The notes beneath the pieces are model-generated. The model worked only from the letters and a program-made list of their open reading frames with translations, was not told the origin of the DNA and did no database searches. DNA of 64,000 nucleotides, taken from positions 62,001 through 126,000 of the forward strand of contig NZ_MBTF01000023.1 of NCBI RefSeq assembly GCF_002013915.1. Reading direction: 5' to 3'. The stretch is from Mucilaginibacter pedocola (lineage in GTDB: Bacteria; Bacteroidota; Bacteroidia; Sphingobacteriales; Sphingobacteriaceae). The position numbers were made by a program, and so were the translations under genes. Positions within the stretch are counted from its first letter, which is position 1. Each line of letters begins with the position of its first letter. Positions 27,562-36,936 of the stretch are shown here, one piece after another.

Positions 27562-28989
27562 TTAACACTCCGGCAAGCTAATAGGGATATTAATGGCCAA
27601 ACCACCATCTGAGGTTTCTTTGTATTTGGAGTTCATATCAAGCGCGGTTTGCCACATGGTGCGTACTACGGCATCAAGGCTTACTTTGGCTTTATCGGGG
27701 TTGCTTTGCAGGGCAAGTTGGGTGGCAGTGATAGCCTTTATAGCACCCATGGTATTGCGCTCGATGCAGGGGACTTGCACCAGGCCGGCAATTGGGTCGC
27801 AGGTGAGGCCGAGGTGGTGCTCCATGGCAATTTCGGCGGCCATTAATACCTGTCGCTGGCTACCGCCCAAAACCTCCGTAAGGGCTGCTGCTGCCATGGC
27901 AGATGATACGCCTATTTCGGCCTGGCAACCACCCATAGCTGCCGATATAGTAGCGCCTTTTTTAAAGATGCTGCCTATTTCGGAAGCCGTGAACAGGAAC
28001 TGTATGATGCGGCTTTCGTCGAACCCGTCGCAAAAGCAAATAAAGTATTGCAGTACGGCGGGGATAACACCTGCCGCGCCGTTAGTTGGGGCCGTAACCA
28101 CGCGGCCAAAGCTGGCGTTCTCTTCGTTTACGGCAAGGGCGAAGCAACTCACCCAATCTAAGATATTTTTGAAGCCGTGCCCGGTTTCGCGTATGGCGGC
28201 AACCCACTCGGCATAATTACTGTAAGCATGGTGGCCAACGAGGCGTTTATTTAATTTGTAGGCACGGCGGGCAACGTTCAAGCCTCCCGGGAGGTTACCG
28301 GTGGTATGGCAGCCGCGGTACATGCACTCCTGCATCACGCGGAAAATATCAAGCGTACCGGCGCGGGTTTCTGCCTCGCTACGCCACGCTAACTCGTTCT
28401 CGGCAACTACTTCAGATATTTTTAGGCCGGTTTTTATGCACCAGTGCAGCAGGTCGCCGGCGGTATCAATGGGAAAGGGGAGGTCTACCTCGGCCTTGTG
28501 CGAAGTGTTTGCACCCTCCTGTACCACAAAGCCCCCGCCTATAGAATAGTAGGTAGCAGACACGGCCTTACCATTACTTAAAAACGCCTGAAAGGTAACG
28601 GCATTGGGGTGAAAAGGCAGGCTCTCGGTGAATAGGAAAAGCATATCGTCCTCAAAATGGAAGCTTATTTCTTTATCGCCTCCTAATTGAAGTTTATGCC
28701 CTTTAATGATGCTATCTATCTTGCTGTTTATTTTATCTACCTCGAAGGTAACCGGGTCGTCGCCGCTTAAGCCAAGCAGTATGGCAATATCGGTACCGTG
28801 CCCTTTGCCGGTTTTGGCCAGCGAGCCGTACAGCAGCACTTTTATTTCGACAACCAATGGTAAGGCATCCTGTGCGGCAAGCAGGGCTACAAATTGCTGC
28901 GCGGCACGCCAGGGCCCCAGCGTATGCGAACTGGAGGGGCCAATGCCAATCTTAAACATATCGAATACCGAAATCTGTTCTCTTACCAT
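27562..28989 (-). CDS. sdaA: L-serine ammonia-lyase, single-chain iron-sulfur type
   Basis: 475 residues with both the beta and alpha domains in one chain, as in E. coli SdaA. The N-terminus [18 protein letters not shown] is the family signature. Cys residues for the [4Fe-4S] cluster are in [17 protein letters not shown] and QVPCIERN. It converts L-serine to pyruvate and ammonia in the cytoplasm. The start is secure because ISVFD is conserved and precedes the next Met. A TAAGTTTG box ends only 5 bases before this ATG. It converges on the repeat-filled gap after sprA. Confidence 0.96.
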   Translation of the reverse strand: MVREQISVFDMFKIGIGPSSSHTLGPWRAAQQFVALLAAQDALPLVVEIKVLLYGSLAKTGKGHGTDIAILLGLSGDDPVTFEVDKINSKIDSIIKGHKLQLGGDKEISFHFEDDMLFLFTESLPFHPNAVTFQAFLSNGKAVSATYYSIGGGFVVQEGANTSHKAEVDLPFPIDTAGDLLHWCIKTGLKISEVVAENELAWRSEAETRAGTLDIFRVMQECMYRGCHTTGNLPGGLNVARRAYKLNKRLVGHHAYSNYAEWVAAIRETGHGFKNILDWVSCFALAVNEENASFGRVVTAPTNGAAGVIPAVLQYFICFCDGFDESRIIQFLFTASEIGSIFKKGATISAAMGGCQAEIGVSSAMAAAALTEVLGGSQRQVLMAAEIAMEHHLGLTCDPIAGLVQVPCIERNTMGAIKAITATQLALQSNPDKAKVSLDAVVRTMWQTALDMNSKYKETSDGGLAINIPISLPEC

Positions 28990-28994
28990 TGTTG

Positions 28995-29002
28995 CAAACT
29001 TA
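28995..29002 (-). promoter_or_regulatory. Putative -7 promoter box of sdaA
   Basis: Minus strand TAAGTTTG (TANNTTTG), ending 5 bases before the ATG, implying a leader of only a few bases. The -33 element is unclear. Confidence 0.45.
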
Positions 29003-29095
29003 AGGATAGTAAATATTTATTTGCCCGAATGCTTTTAAAATTAACGGGCAATTAATAATTTAAGGCACACATTAAACACTAAATACTTTATTACA

Positions 29096-29554
29096 ATGGA
29101 TCAAACTTACGACTCAGGCTCGGTAGCAGCAGCGGCCGCCATTTTTGGTATCGTTATGATACCCGCACTAATTGTTACGGTTATTTTAGTTATTGCCCAC
29201 TGGAAGATCTACGAAAAAGCAGGTAAACCGGGTTGGGCAGCCATTATTCCTATTTACAATGTTATTGTATTGTTAGAGATCGTTGGCAAACCCGTGTGGT
29301 GGTTTTTACTGATTGCATTCCCCTGCACCGCGCCTATATTCGCCATTTGGGCAATAAACCTCCTTAGCAAAAGCTTTGGCCAGAGCGAAGGATTTACCGT
29401 TGGATTATTGTTTTTGCCATTTATATTTTACCCAATGCTGGCTTTTGGTAACTACCAATATGTTGGCCCAGCAGGCGCAGGTTTTGCAGGCGCAAAAGGC
29501 TTCGACCCATCTGTTGGTTATAAAGACCCATTTAATAACCCGCCTCAAGCATAA
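29096..29554 (+). CDS. DUF5684 small membrane protein
   Basis: 152 residues with four hydrophobic segments (about 14-38, 55-75, 78-100, 104-122). The block HWKIYEKAGKPGWAAIIPIYN is the DUF5684 signature as I know it, a family also found next to signal peptidases. The C-terminal 30 residues are Gly/Ala/Pro-rich and probably disordered. Its stop overlaps the start of the DUF2752 gene by one base, so the two are coupled. Function is unknown. Confidence 0.78.
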   Translation: MDQTYDSGSVAAAAAIFGIVMIPALIVTVILVIAHWKIYEKAGKPGWAAIIPIYNVIVLLEIVGKPVWWFLLIAFPCTAPIFAIWAINLLSKSFGQSEGFTVGLLFLPFIFYPMLAFGNYQYVGPAGAGFAGAKGFDPSVGYKDPFNNPPQA

Positions 29555-29892
29555 TGTTACTATACTTATTTGCCCCTTTGGCCCCGGTATTTATTACCTG
29601 GCTGAAGGGGCATTTACTTCCGTGCCCTTTTAAATATTTTACCGGGATAGATTGCCCGGGCTGCGGTTTCCAGCGGTCGGTAATAGCACTTGTTCAGGGC
29701 GATCTGAAAGTGAGTTTGCTGCTTTATCCGGCTACTATTCCTTTGTTATTGGCCATTGCTTATACCGTTGCCGATAATTTTTACAAGCTCGATACACCAA
29801 AGAAAACTATCAAGAAAAGCGCTTACATTACAGTTGGCAGTGTAATGCTAATAAGTTACACTATCAAAATGGTGCACTTATATTGGCTATAA
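29554..29892 (+). CDS. DUF2752 membrane protein
   Basis: 112 residues. The signature CPGCGFQRSV follows the first hydrophobic segment, and two more membrane segments follow (about 50-72, 90-110). DUF2752 proteins are small inner-membrane proteins of unknown role. The CxxC pair could bind a metal or form a disulphide; that is inference. Its last six bases overlap the end of the convergent RDD gene. Confidence 0.82.
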   Translation: MLLYLFAPLAPVFITWLKGHLLPCPFKYFTGIDCPGCGFQRSVIALVQGDLKVSLLLYPATIPLLLAIAYTVADNFYKLDTPKKTIKKSAYITVGSVMLISYTIKMVHLYWL

Positions 29893-30618
29893 TGCTGCTG
29901 CCTGCTGCATGTGGTAACTGTAATCGGTACGCAGGGTTTGCAGAAATTTAAGGTCGTTCATGTCTGCGGGTGGCGTTACCTTCAGGTGCTCTTTCAGTCG
30001 GGTGGCCATATTATAAACCACTACGCTGTTACCGGTTTTTACGTAGGTGTTTATTACCTCGCTTATCAGCTCAACTTCCTGTTCGCTTAATTGTGCTGCT
30101 TCGGCAAATGCAGGTTGGTAATCATCTGCCGCAGGAGTAAAGGCAACATGGTTTATTTGCGTGCGCGGAACGGTGCGGATAAGTATAGTACCGGCCACCA
30201 GGTCGCCAATGCGTTGCACCTTATCGCTTATTGCAGCAACTACCAAGGCTATAGAGCCAAAGCTTATCCCGAAATCGATAATGCGGAAAACCCATCGCAA
30301 CAGGTACTGGCTAAAGCGCGGCTGTGCCCCGTCGAGGCTCACCACCTTTATTTTCATTACCTTTTTACCTACCGATTGGCCGTTCATAGCAAACTCGCAT
30401 ACCAGGTCGTAAAAAACGTAGCATACGCCGTAAATTATAGCACCAATAAGCACACCGGTGCCATTGCTGCCAATGCTGACACCTGTTATGATGAACAGCA
30501 AATAAAGTAGGAAAAAGATGCCAAAATCTATAATACTTGCCACCATACGTTCGCCCAAGCCGGCCAGTTCGTAGTCGATATCAATGTTTTGTGATGTGGT
30601 TATTCGTACGGTTTGCAT
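29887..30618 (-). CDS. RDD-family membrane protein
   Basis: 243 residues. The RDD domain (about 14-150) contains three to four membrane segments and the polar signature around YELAGLGERMVASIIDFGIFF and GQSVGKKVMKIKVV. The C-terminal 80 residues are soluble and helical, an extension beyond the usual domain. Some RDD proteins transport ions or metabolites; the role here is unknown. The gene diverges from the SpoIIM/MoxR gene run 97 bases away, and RDD genes recur beside such clusters, so I count it with them. Confidence 0.87.
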   Translation of the reverse strand: MQTVRITTSQNIDIDYELAGLGERMVASIIDFGIFFLLYLLFIITGVSIGSNGTGVLIGAIIYGVCYVFYDLVCEFAMNGQSVGKKVMKIKVVSLDGAQPRFSQYLLRWVFRIIDFGISFGSIALVVAAISDKVQRIGDLVAGTILIRTVPRTQINHVAFTPAADDYQPAFAEAAQLSEQEVELISEVINTYVKTGNSVVVYNMATRLKEHLKVTPPADMNDLKFLQTLRTDYSYHMQQAAAL

Positions 30619-30715
30619 GTTAAGAAATATATATGCTCAATTTGCCGGTTTTTTGTTGAATAATAAAACTTTTGTAATTATTTTAACGGCATATAAAAGT
30701 ACCTAACCCTGCCCC

Positions 30716-31666
30716 ATGCGCGAACCGGTCTTCGTAAAACAAAACGCCCAAAAATGGCAACGCTTCGAAAATTCGCAGGGGCAAGGGCCCGATGAACTGG
30801 CCGACAGTTTCATCCAGATAACCGACGACCTGGCCTACGCTAAAACCTTCTACCCCAAATCAAAAACAACGGCTTACTTAAACGGACTGGCGGGGAGGTT
30901 CCATCAATCTATCTATAAAAATAAAAGCGAAAAGGGTAACCGCTTCATCAGCTTTTGGAAGTATGAATTGCCGCTGCTGTTTTATAAACACCGCATGCCT
31001 TTGCTGTATGCCTTTGCATTTTTTATGGTGTTTTGCCTTATTGGCGCGCTTTCGGCAAAGTACGATGAGAACTTTATACGCCTGATACTGGGCGACCGGT
31101 ACGTGGACGAAACCAATGCCAACATTGCACGCGGCGAACCATTCGGTGTTTACAACAGCCAGTCGGAGGCGCTGATGTTTTTAGGGATAGCTGCCAATAA
31201 TATTTATGTATCGTTGGTTACGTTTGTTAGCGGTATTATTTTTTCGGTGGGGTCGGTTTATCACCTTTTTCAAAATGGGGTAATGCTGGGTGCCTTCCAG
31301 TATTTCTTTTTCAGCAAAGGCTTGGGCATGCAATCGGTTTTGGTGATATGGATACATGGTACGCTGGAAATATCGGCCATTGTGATAGCCGGTGGTGCCG
31401 GGTTGGTATTAGGCAACAGCTTTTTATTCCCTAAAACTTATACCCGCATGGTATCGGTACGTAAGGGTGCCTCCGAGGGTATCAAGATAGCTATTGGGCT
31501 GGTGCCCATATTTATAACCGCTGCTTTTTTTGAAGGCTTTGTAACCCGGCATACCGATATGCCCATATGGCTAAGCGTAAGCATTTTGGCATCATCGCTT
31601 TTATTTATTATTTGGTACGTAGTAATTTACCCCCGCAAGCTTAACAATACTTTAAATGGAAAATAA
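30716..31666 (+). CDS. SpoIIM-family (DUF95) integral membrane protein
   Basis: 316 residues: a soluble N-terminal part (about 1-90, EPVFVKQNAQKWQRFE is the usual opening of this family), then about five to six membrane segments, with a polar loop containing GDRYVDETN. SpoIIM of Bacillus works in septal peptidoglycan removal during engulfment, but this organism does not sporulate and the Bacteroidota homologue has no assigned function. It is first in a six-gene run; the next gene overlaps it by 11 bases. Confidence 0.85.
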   Translation: MREPVFVKQNAQKWQRFENSQGQGPDELADSFIQITDDLAYAKTFYPKSKTTAYLNGLAGRFHQSIYKNKSEKGNRFISFWKYELPLLFYKHRMPLLYAFAFFMVFCLIGALSAKYDENFIRLILGDRYVDETNANIARGEPFGVYNSQSEALMFLGIAANNIYVSLVTFVSGIIFSVGSVYHLFQNGVMLGAFQYFFFSKGLGMQSVLVIWIHGTLEISAIVIAGGAGLVLGNSFLFPKTYTRMVSVRKGASEGIKIAIGLVPIFITAAFFEGFVTRHTDMPIWLSVSILASSLLFIIWYVVIYPRKLNNTLNGK

Positions 31667-32552
31667 TATAGAACTGGCCAAACCGCGCGACTTTGGCGAA
31701 ATAATTGGCGATACCTTCGTATTCATCAGGCAAAATTTTAAAGAGTTGATGAAGAACTTCTTTATTTTTTGCAGTTTTTTTATGATTGCCAGTGCCATAA
31801 ATATGAGCATGATGCAAATTCGCATACAGCAATTTACAAGAGGGTTACAAACGGGAGAGCCGGCCAGCCCTACTACTTTCGAAAGCATAAGCGACTTTTT
31901 TATAAATTGGGTATTTGTAATGGTTTTTGGCTTGTGCATGTTTGCTACCAATATGCTGGTAATAGTATGCTATATAGCGCTTTATAAGCAAAAAGGCAAT
32001 GTTGCGCCCACCACGCAGGAGCTTTGGGCATATTTTAAATACTATTTTTTCAGGATGCTGCTTTCGGTGTTCCTGATAGTTATTATGCTGACAGTTGCTT
32101 ATATGGTATGCCTTATCCCGGGTGTATGGTTGTTTCCTATATTTGGGTTGATATTCCCTATCATCGTGATAGAGAACGGCAGCTTCGGTTATGCTTTTAG
32201 CCGGGCGTTTAAACTCATCAGCAATAACTGGTGGGTTACCGCGGGGGCGGTATTAATAGTTTGGATAATTGCCTACTGTATGGTTATGGTTTTGAGCATA
32301 CCGGCATCTGCCATGAATATGGCAAGCGTGTTTTTGCATCCGGGTAAAATGCCTGTTTTATCAAATGTACAGATCATAGTAACAACCGTATTGCAGCAGT
32401 TGATGCAGGTGTTTTTTATAATACCTACCATTGGTATATGCCTTTGCTATTTTAACCTTACCGAAACCAAAGAGGGCACCAGCTTGCTGGAACGCATAGA
32501 TAAATTTGGCCAGCAACCTAACACCCCTAATCTGCCAACCGAGGAGTACTAA
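31656..32552 (+). CDS. Six-segment membrane protein of the MoxR cluster, family not recognised
   Basis: 298 residues with about six hydrophobic segments and no signal peptide, opening with LAKPRDFGEIIGDTFVFIRQNFKELMKNFF. This opening resembles membrane domains seen in YciC-like and glycerophosphodiesterase-associated proteins, but I cannot assign a family with confidence. The C-terminus is polar (FGQQPNTPNLPTEEY). It overlaps the SpoIIM-like gene and directly abuts the DUF4129 gene, so it is most likely a stoichiometric partner in that membrane system. Confidence 0.75.
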   Translation: MENNIELAKPRDFGEIIGDTFVFIRQNFKELMKNFFIFCSFFMIASAINMSMMQIRIQQFTRGLQTGEPASPTTFESISDFFINWVFVMVFGLCMFATNMLVIVCYIALYKQKGNVAPTTQELWAYFKYYFFRMLLSVFLIVIMLTVAYMVCLIPGVWLFPIFGLIFPIIVIENGSFGYAFSRAFKLISNNWWVTAGAVLIVWIIAYCMVMVLSIPASAMNMASVFLHPGKMPVLSNVQIIVTTVLQQLMQVFFIIPTIGICLCYFNLTETKEGTSLLERIDKFGQQPNTPNLPTEEY

Positions 32553-33332
32553 ATGCTGCGTATTACCTGCCTTTTTATATTCCTGTTATTTGCCCGTGCC
32601 GGTTTTGCTGCCGCGGATACAACTGCTGTGCCTGTAAAAAAGGGTGTAAAAGCCGATACCGCAAAAATAGTAAAGGTACCGGCGGTGGTAAAGGCAGATA
32701 CCTCGGCCGTTTCAATACGCCGGTTTAATGATGCCGCCATAAAAAAGTACGCTGCACAACCCGAGTTTAAATACAACGAAGTAAAAACAGGCGGCCTATC
32801 CTGGTGGACGCGCTTTTGGATATGGTTTTGGGCTTGGTTCCAGTCGCTGTTTAGCAAGAACAAAACGGAAATATCCGGCTTTGCGGTTTTCATGAAGTAC
32901 TTTTTTATAATGACGGGGGTGGCAGCATTGGTATTTTTGATACTAAAGCTGTCGGGTATTAACATGCTGCAGCTTTTCCGTAAAAAGCCATATAGCGCTA
33001 TCAGTTATTCCGAAGCGGTAGAGAACATCCACGAGATAGATTTTGAAGCAGAGATAGAGAATGCTGTTGCCGTGAAGAACTACAGGCTGGCCGTGCGCCT
33101 GCTTTACCTGCGCAGCTTGAAACAGTTGAGCGATGCCGGTTTGATAAACTGGCAGATAAATAAAACCAATACCACCTACGTAACCGAATTAACCGATGCT
33201 ACCCAGCGCGAAGCCTTCAGGCGGCTTACCCTGCAGTTTGAGTACGTTTGGTATGGCGATTTTGTGATAAACGGCGATATCTTTAAAAAGATAAATACGC
33301 TTTTCAGCAACTTTAAAAGCAAGGCCGAATGA
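32553..33332 (+). CDS. DUF4129 membrane protein
   Basis: 259 residues: signal peptide (1-20), periplasmic Lys/Val/Asp-rich region with the WWTRFWIWFWAWFQ aromatic patch, one membrane segment (about 112-132), then the cytoplasmic DUF4129 domain (about 150-259, AVRLLYLRSLKQLSDAGLI and LTLQFEYVWYGDF). DUF4129 often sits at the C-terminus of transglutaminase-like proteins or stands alone beside MoxR and DUF58 genes, as here. It overlaps the following gene by 4 bases. Confidence 0.85.
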   Translation: MLRITCLFIFLLFARAGFAAADTTAVPVKKGVKADTAKIVKVPAVVKADTSAVSIRRFNDAAIKKYAAQPEFKYNEVKTGGLSWWTRFWIWFWAWFQSLFSKNKTEISGFAVFMKYFFIMTGVAALVFLILKLSGINMLQLFRKKPYSAISYSEAVENIHEIDFEAEIENAVAVKNYRLAVRLLYLRSLKQLSDAGLINWQINKTNTTYVTELTDATQREAFRRLTLQFEYVWYGDFVINGDIFKKINTLFSNFKSKAE

Positions 33333-34516
33333 AAGATTTTAAAATATACATCGGCATAGCTTCGGCCTTATTATTGGTTTACCTTATTGCCCAGTACAAT
33401 AAGCCTACACCTATTAATTGGGAAAGTACGCTTTATTATAACGACAAAATTCCCTTCGGTACTTTTATCATGTACAACCGCCTTGGAGATATGTTCCCCG
33501 ATGCGGAGGTAACGCGCACCAATAAGTCGGCCTATGAAGTGTTTAGCGATACACTTTTAATGCCGGGCAACTATCTGGTCATTGCTAATAACGTTGACTT
33601 AAGTAAAGCCGATTATACTGCTATGGTTGACTTTATCAGCAAAGGCAATTCGGTGTTCATTAGTGCTTTTGCCTGGGATGGGGTGATGATGGATACGCTG
33701 AATGTTGGTGTAAGTACCGAACTCACCCAAAAGGATATTAGCGTAAATTTTAACAACCTTAAACTGAAACAGGCCAAAAACTACGTATTTGATAAACACA
33801 TTACCGACGAATACTTTACCAAATTTGATACCACCCGCGCTACCGTTATAGGGCAGAACTCGGAGGGACATGCTAATTACATCAGTTACTCTTTTGGCAA
33901 GGGCAAGCTGTTTTTGTTTACCAACCCGCAAGTGTTTACCAATTACAGCCTGCTTAAACCGCAGTCGGCAGATTACGCGGAGAAGGCGCTATCGTACCTG
34001 CCGGCAAATGCCGATAATGTTTATTGGGACCAATACCAAAACCACGATATCCCTACCGACGAATCGCCAATGCGTGTATTTTTTCAATATCCTGCGCTGC
34101 AGTGGGCCTATTACATAGCACTTGCCGCCATGCTGCTTTTTGTGGTGTACGAAATAAAACGCCGCCAACGCATTATACCCGTGGTAGAACCGCTGAAAAA
34201 TTCCACGCTTGATTTTGTTAGCGTAGTAGGTAAGGTGTATTACGAGCAGCGCGATAACAGCAACATTACCGCCAAGAAGATATTGTACTTCTCCGAGCAT
34301 CTGCGCAATACTTTCGGGCTAAAAATGGATAGCCAATCCCCCGAATTTACCGAACGCCTGGCTAATAAAACAGGTATAGAGCGTTCGCTTGCCGATGAAC
34401 TGGTGAACCATATGAGTTACCTGGCAAGGCAGGTGAAGGTAACCGACTACGAACTTATTGTATTGAATCAATTAATAGAAAAATTTTACACCCAAACCGG
34501 CTCTTATGGAAAATGA
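33329..34516 (+). CDS. DUF4350 membrane protein
   Basis: 395 residues: an N-terminal membrane anchor (about 7-22), an extracytoplasmic DUF4350 domain (about 45-235, which resembles a GATase-like fold: NYLVIANNVDLSKADYTAMVDFISKGNSVFISA), a second membrane segment (about 258-275) and a cytoplasmic tail of about 115 residues with a leucine-rich helical pattern. It overlaps DUF4129 by 4 and the ATPase gene by 11 bases. DUF4350 probably binds a periplasmic ligand or partner; none is known. Confidence 0.85.
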   Translation: MKDFKIYIGIASALLLVYLIAQYNKPTPINWESTLYYNDKIPFGTFIMYNRLGDMFPDAEVTRTNKSAYEVFSDTLLMPGNYLVIANNVDLSKADYTAMVDFISKGNSVFISAFAWDGVMMDTLNVGVSTELTQKDISVNFNNLKLKQAKNYVFDKHITDEYFTKFDTTRATVIGQNSEGHANYISYSFGKGKLFLFTNPQVFTNYSLLKPQSADYAEKALSYLPANADNVYWDQYQNHDIPTDESPMRVFFQYPALQWAYYIALAAMLLFVVYEIKRRQRIIPVVEPLKNSTLDFVSVVGKVYYEQRDNSNITAKKILYFSEHLRNTFGLKMDSQSPEFTERLANKTGIERSLADELVNHMSYLARQVKVTDYELIVLNQLIEKFYTQTGSYGK

Positions 34517-35483
34517 AGATTTTGAACAACGCACCGACCTTGGCCAGCTAAGTGCTGCTGTTGAACAGATAAAGGCTACACTGGGCAGCATTATAGTAGG
34601 GCAGCAGCACGTGATAAACCTGCTGATAGCCGGCATTTTGGCCGACGGCCATATATTGATAGAAGGTGTTCCCGGCGTGGCTAAAACCCTTACCGCAAAA
34701 CTTATTGCCCGCGCTGTGGATGTGCAGTATTCGCGCATACAGTTTACCCCCGACCTGATGCCCTCCGACGTATTGGGTACCTCGGTATTTAACCCGCAAA
34801 GCACCGCTTTTGAGTTTAAGCGCGGCCCGGTGTTTGGCAATATTATTTTGATAGACGAGATAAACCGCGCGCCAGCCAAAACACAGTCGGCATTGTTCGA
34901 GGTGATGGAAGAGCGGCAGGTTACCATGGATAGCCATACCTACAAAATGGCGGAGCCTTTCATCGTATTGGCCACACAAAACCCCGTGGAGCAGGAAGGT
35001 ACCTACCGCCTGCCCGAAGCACAGCTCGACCGCTTTTTATTTAAGGTAGAGATAAAATACCCAACCCTGGAAGAAGAGATAGCCATTGTTACCCAACAGC
35101 ATCAGCAGAAAACGGTAGAGCAGGTAGCCGACGTAACGCCGGTACTTAAAGGTGCTGATATTATAGCCCTGCGCAAGCAAGTGCGTGAGCTTTATGTAGA
35201 GCCGAAGATATTGGCCTTTATTGCGCAAATAGTGCACGAAACACGCAACAATCGCTCGATATACCTCGGCGGGTCGCCGCGTGCCTCGTTAGCCATAGCC
35301 AATGCAGCCAAAGCCATTGCTGCCATTAACGGTCGCGATTTTGTAACGCCGGATGATGTTATTTACGTAGCAGCGCCGGTGTTGCGCCACCGCATAATGC
35401 TAACGCCCGATAAAGAGATGGAAGGCGTATTGCCCGATGATGTGATCGCGCAGATCATTCAAAAAATTGAGATACCAAGATAA
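34506..35483 (+). CDS. MoxR-family AAA+ ATPase
   Basis: 325 residues. Walker A is GVPGVAKT (54-61), Walker B is ILIDEINRA (114-122), and sensor 1 lies in ATQNPVEQEGTYRLPEAQLDRF, the MoxR signature. The C-terminal lid is at about 250-325. MoxR ATPases are chaperone-like and usually act with a von Willebrand-A-like partner encoded beside them; here that is the DUF58 protein 6 bases downstream. It is the only evident cytoplasmic motor of this cluster. Confidence 0.95.
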   Translation: MENEDFEQRTDLGQLSAAVEQIKATLGSIIVGQQHVINLLIAGILADGHILIEGVPGVAKTLTAKLIARAVDVQYSRIQFTPDLMPSDVLGTSVFNPQSTAFEFKRGPVFGNIILIDEINRAPAKTQSALFEVMEERQVTMDSHTYKMAEPFIVLATQNPVEQEGTYRLPEAQLDRFLFKVEIKYPTLEEEIAIVTQQHQQKTVEQVADVTPVLKGADIIALRKQVRELYVEPKILAFIAQIVHETRNNRSIYLGGSPRASLAIANAAKAIAAINGRDFVTPDDVIYVAAPVLRHRIMLTPDKEMEGVLPDDVIAQIIQKIEIPR

Positions 35484-35489
35484 AGAGAG

Positions 35490-36836
35490 GTGAAAAAAAT
35501 ATTCGCGCTGTTTTATACCAATTTGTTTTTAAGCGGCAGGCTGTTCCTGTTGTTGGCGGGCAGCGTTGTGTTCTTTCTGTTCTCGTTTTTTTACCCCTGG
35601 CTGGGCGATCTGCCCGAGTTTGCATTTTGGGGCATAGTGCTGCTGGTACTGGCAGACCTGCTGATGCTTTACCGCGTGAAAGAAGCCATGTTTGCCAAGC
35701 GCCAGGCACCCGAGCGCCTGAGCAACAGCGACGATAACGAACTGGGTATTTATATCGAGAACCGCTATTCGTTCCCCGTATCGGTTGGTATTATTGATGA
35801 GATACCCGTGCAGTTTCAGAAGCGCGATGTTTGGTTTAAGACCGATTTGAAGGCCGGTGAGCATAAAACCATCAACTACTTACTGCGTCCGCTTAAACGG
35901 GGAGAGTATGAGTTTGGCGCAGTGCGGGTGTTTGTGCGCTCGCCGTTGGGCTTACTGAGCAGGCGCTTTACATTTGGGCAAACAGAGGTACTGCCCGTTT
36001 ACCCTTCGTTTTTGCAGATGCGCAAGTACGAGTTGCTGGCCATATCTAACCGGTTGAACGAAATTGGCATCAAGAAGATCCGCCGCCTGGGCCATAGCCT
36101 GGAGTTTGAGCAGATAAAGCCCTACGTACCCGGCGACGACTATAGGAACATTAACTGGAAGGCATCCGCAAGGCAAGGTGCACTGATGACTAACAGCTAT
36201 ACCGACGAAAAATCGCAGCAAGTGTATTGCGTGATAGATAAATCGCGGGCGATGAAGATGCCTTTTGAAGGGCTTAGCCTGTTAGATTATGCTATTAACG
36301 CCAGCTTGGTGCTCTCGAATGTGGCGCTGCTGAAGGAGGACAAAGCAGGGCTGATCACTATATCTGAAAAAATAGGAGCGGTGCTGCCGGCAGATAAAAA
36401 ACATTCGCAGATTAACCGCATACTGGAGATATTATACAAAGAGAAAACCCGCTACCTGGAAACCAACATGGAAGCGCTGTACAGCACCATACGCAATGTG
36501 GTAAAACAACGCAGCCTCATTGTTTTCTTTACCAATTACGAGAGCATACCTGCCTTGCACAGGCAGTTACCCTTCCTAAAACGCATAGCACGTTTCCACT
36601 TGTTGTTAGTAGTTTTCTTCGAGAATACGGAACTAAAACAGTTAAGCGAAAAACCGGCTAATGATGTAGAAGAAGTATACATAAAAACCATTGCCGAAAA
36701 ATTTGCCTACGACAAAAAACTCATCGTAAAAGAACTCGCCGCCCACGGCATTCAATCCATCCTGAGCACCCCGCAGAATCTCACCATTAATACCATCAAC
36801 AAGTACCTGGAGTTGAAGGCTAAGCAGAGGATATAG
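35490..36836 (+). CDS. DUF58 protein with vWA-like domain
   Basis: 448 residues from a GTG start preceded by an AGAGAGG purine run. Two N-terminal membrane segments (about 10-28, 32-52) are followed by an extracytoplasmic-looking beta region and the DUF58 signature (about 205-235, FEQIKPYVPGDDYRNINWKA). The vWA-like core follows; its first metal-site motif is DKSRA where a full MIDAS would read DxSxS, so metal binding may be lost. DUF58 proteins accompany MoxR ATPases across bacteria. It is the last gene of the run; a quasi-palindrome follows. Confidence 0.9.
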   Translation: MKKIFALFYTNLFLSGRLFLLLAGSVVFFLFSFFYPWLGDLPEFAFWGIVLLVLADLLMLYRVKEAMFAKRQAPERLSNSDDNELGIYIENRYSFPVSVGIIDEIPVQFQKRDVWFKTDLKAGEHKTINYLLRPLKRGEYEFGAVRVFVRSPLGLLSRRFTFGQTEVLPVYPSFLQMRKYELLAISNRLNEIGIKKIRRLGHSLEFEQIKPYVPGDDYRNINWKASARQGALMTNSYTDEKSQQVYCVIDKSRAMKMPFEGLSLLDYAINASLVLSNVALLKEDKAGLITISEKIGAVLPADKKHSQINRILEILYKEKTRYLETNMEALYSTIRNVVKQRSLIVFFTNYESIPALHRQLPFLKRIARFHLLLVVFFENTELKQLSEKPANDVEEVYIKTIAEKFAYDKKLIVKELAAHGIQSILSTPQNLTINTINKYLELKAKQRI

Positions 36837-36842
36837 TCGTTT

Positions 36843-36935
36843 GAGAATCAAGAAAAAAGAGTCAAGAGCCAAGATGTATGCCATATTCAACTTCTTGTCT
36901 TGATTCTTGAATCTAACCGTCTTGGCTCTTCTCTA
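36843..36935. repeat. Quasi-palindrome with micro-repeated arms (B), between convergent genes
   Basis: Arms are built from AATCAAGA, AGTCAAGAG and AAGAGCCAAGA units. AAGAGCCAAGA (36864-36874) pairs exactly with 36920-36930, and AATCAAGA (36846-36853) with 36898-36905; the pairs cannot all nest, so alternative foldings exist. It could stop transcription from both the DUF58 and mscS sides. Confidence 0.65.
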
Positions 36936-36936
36936 A

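Noticed and set aside
27349-27612. Open frame across the 110-bp repeats
   Set aside because: The sequence is the palindromic repeat read through; the peptide repeats with the DNA and has no family.
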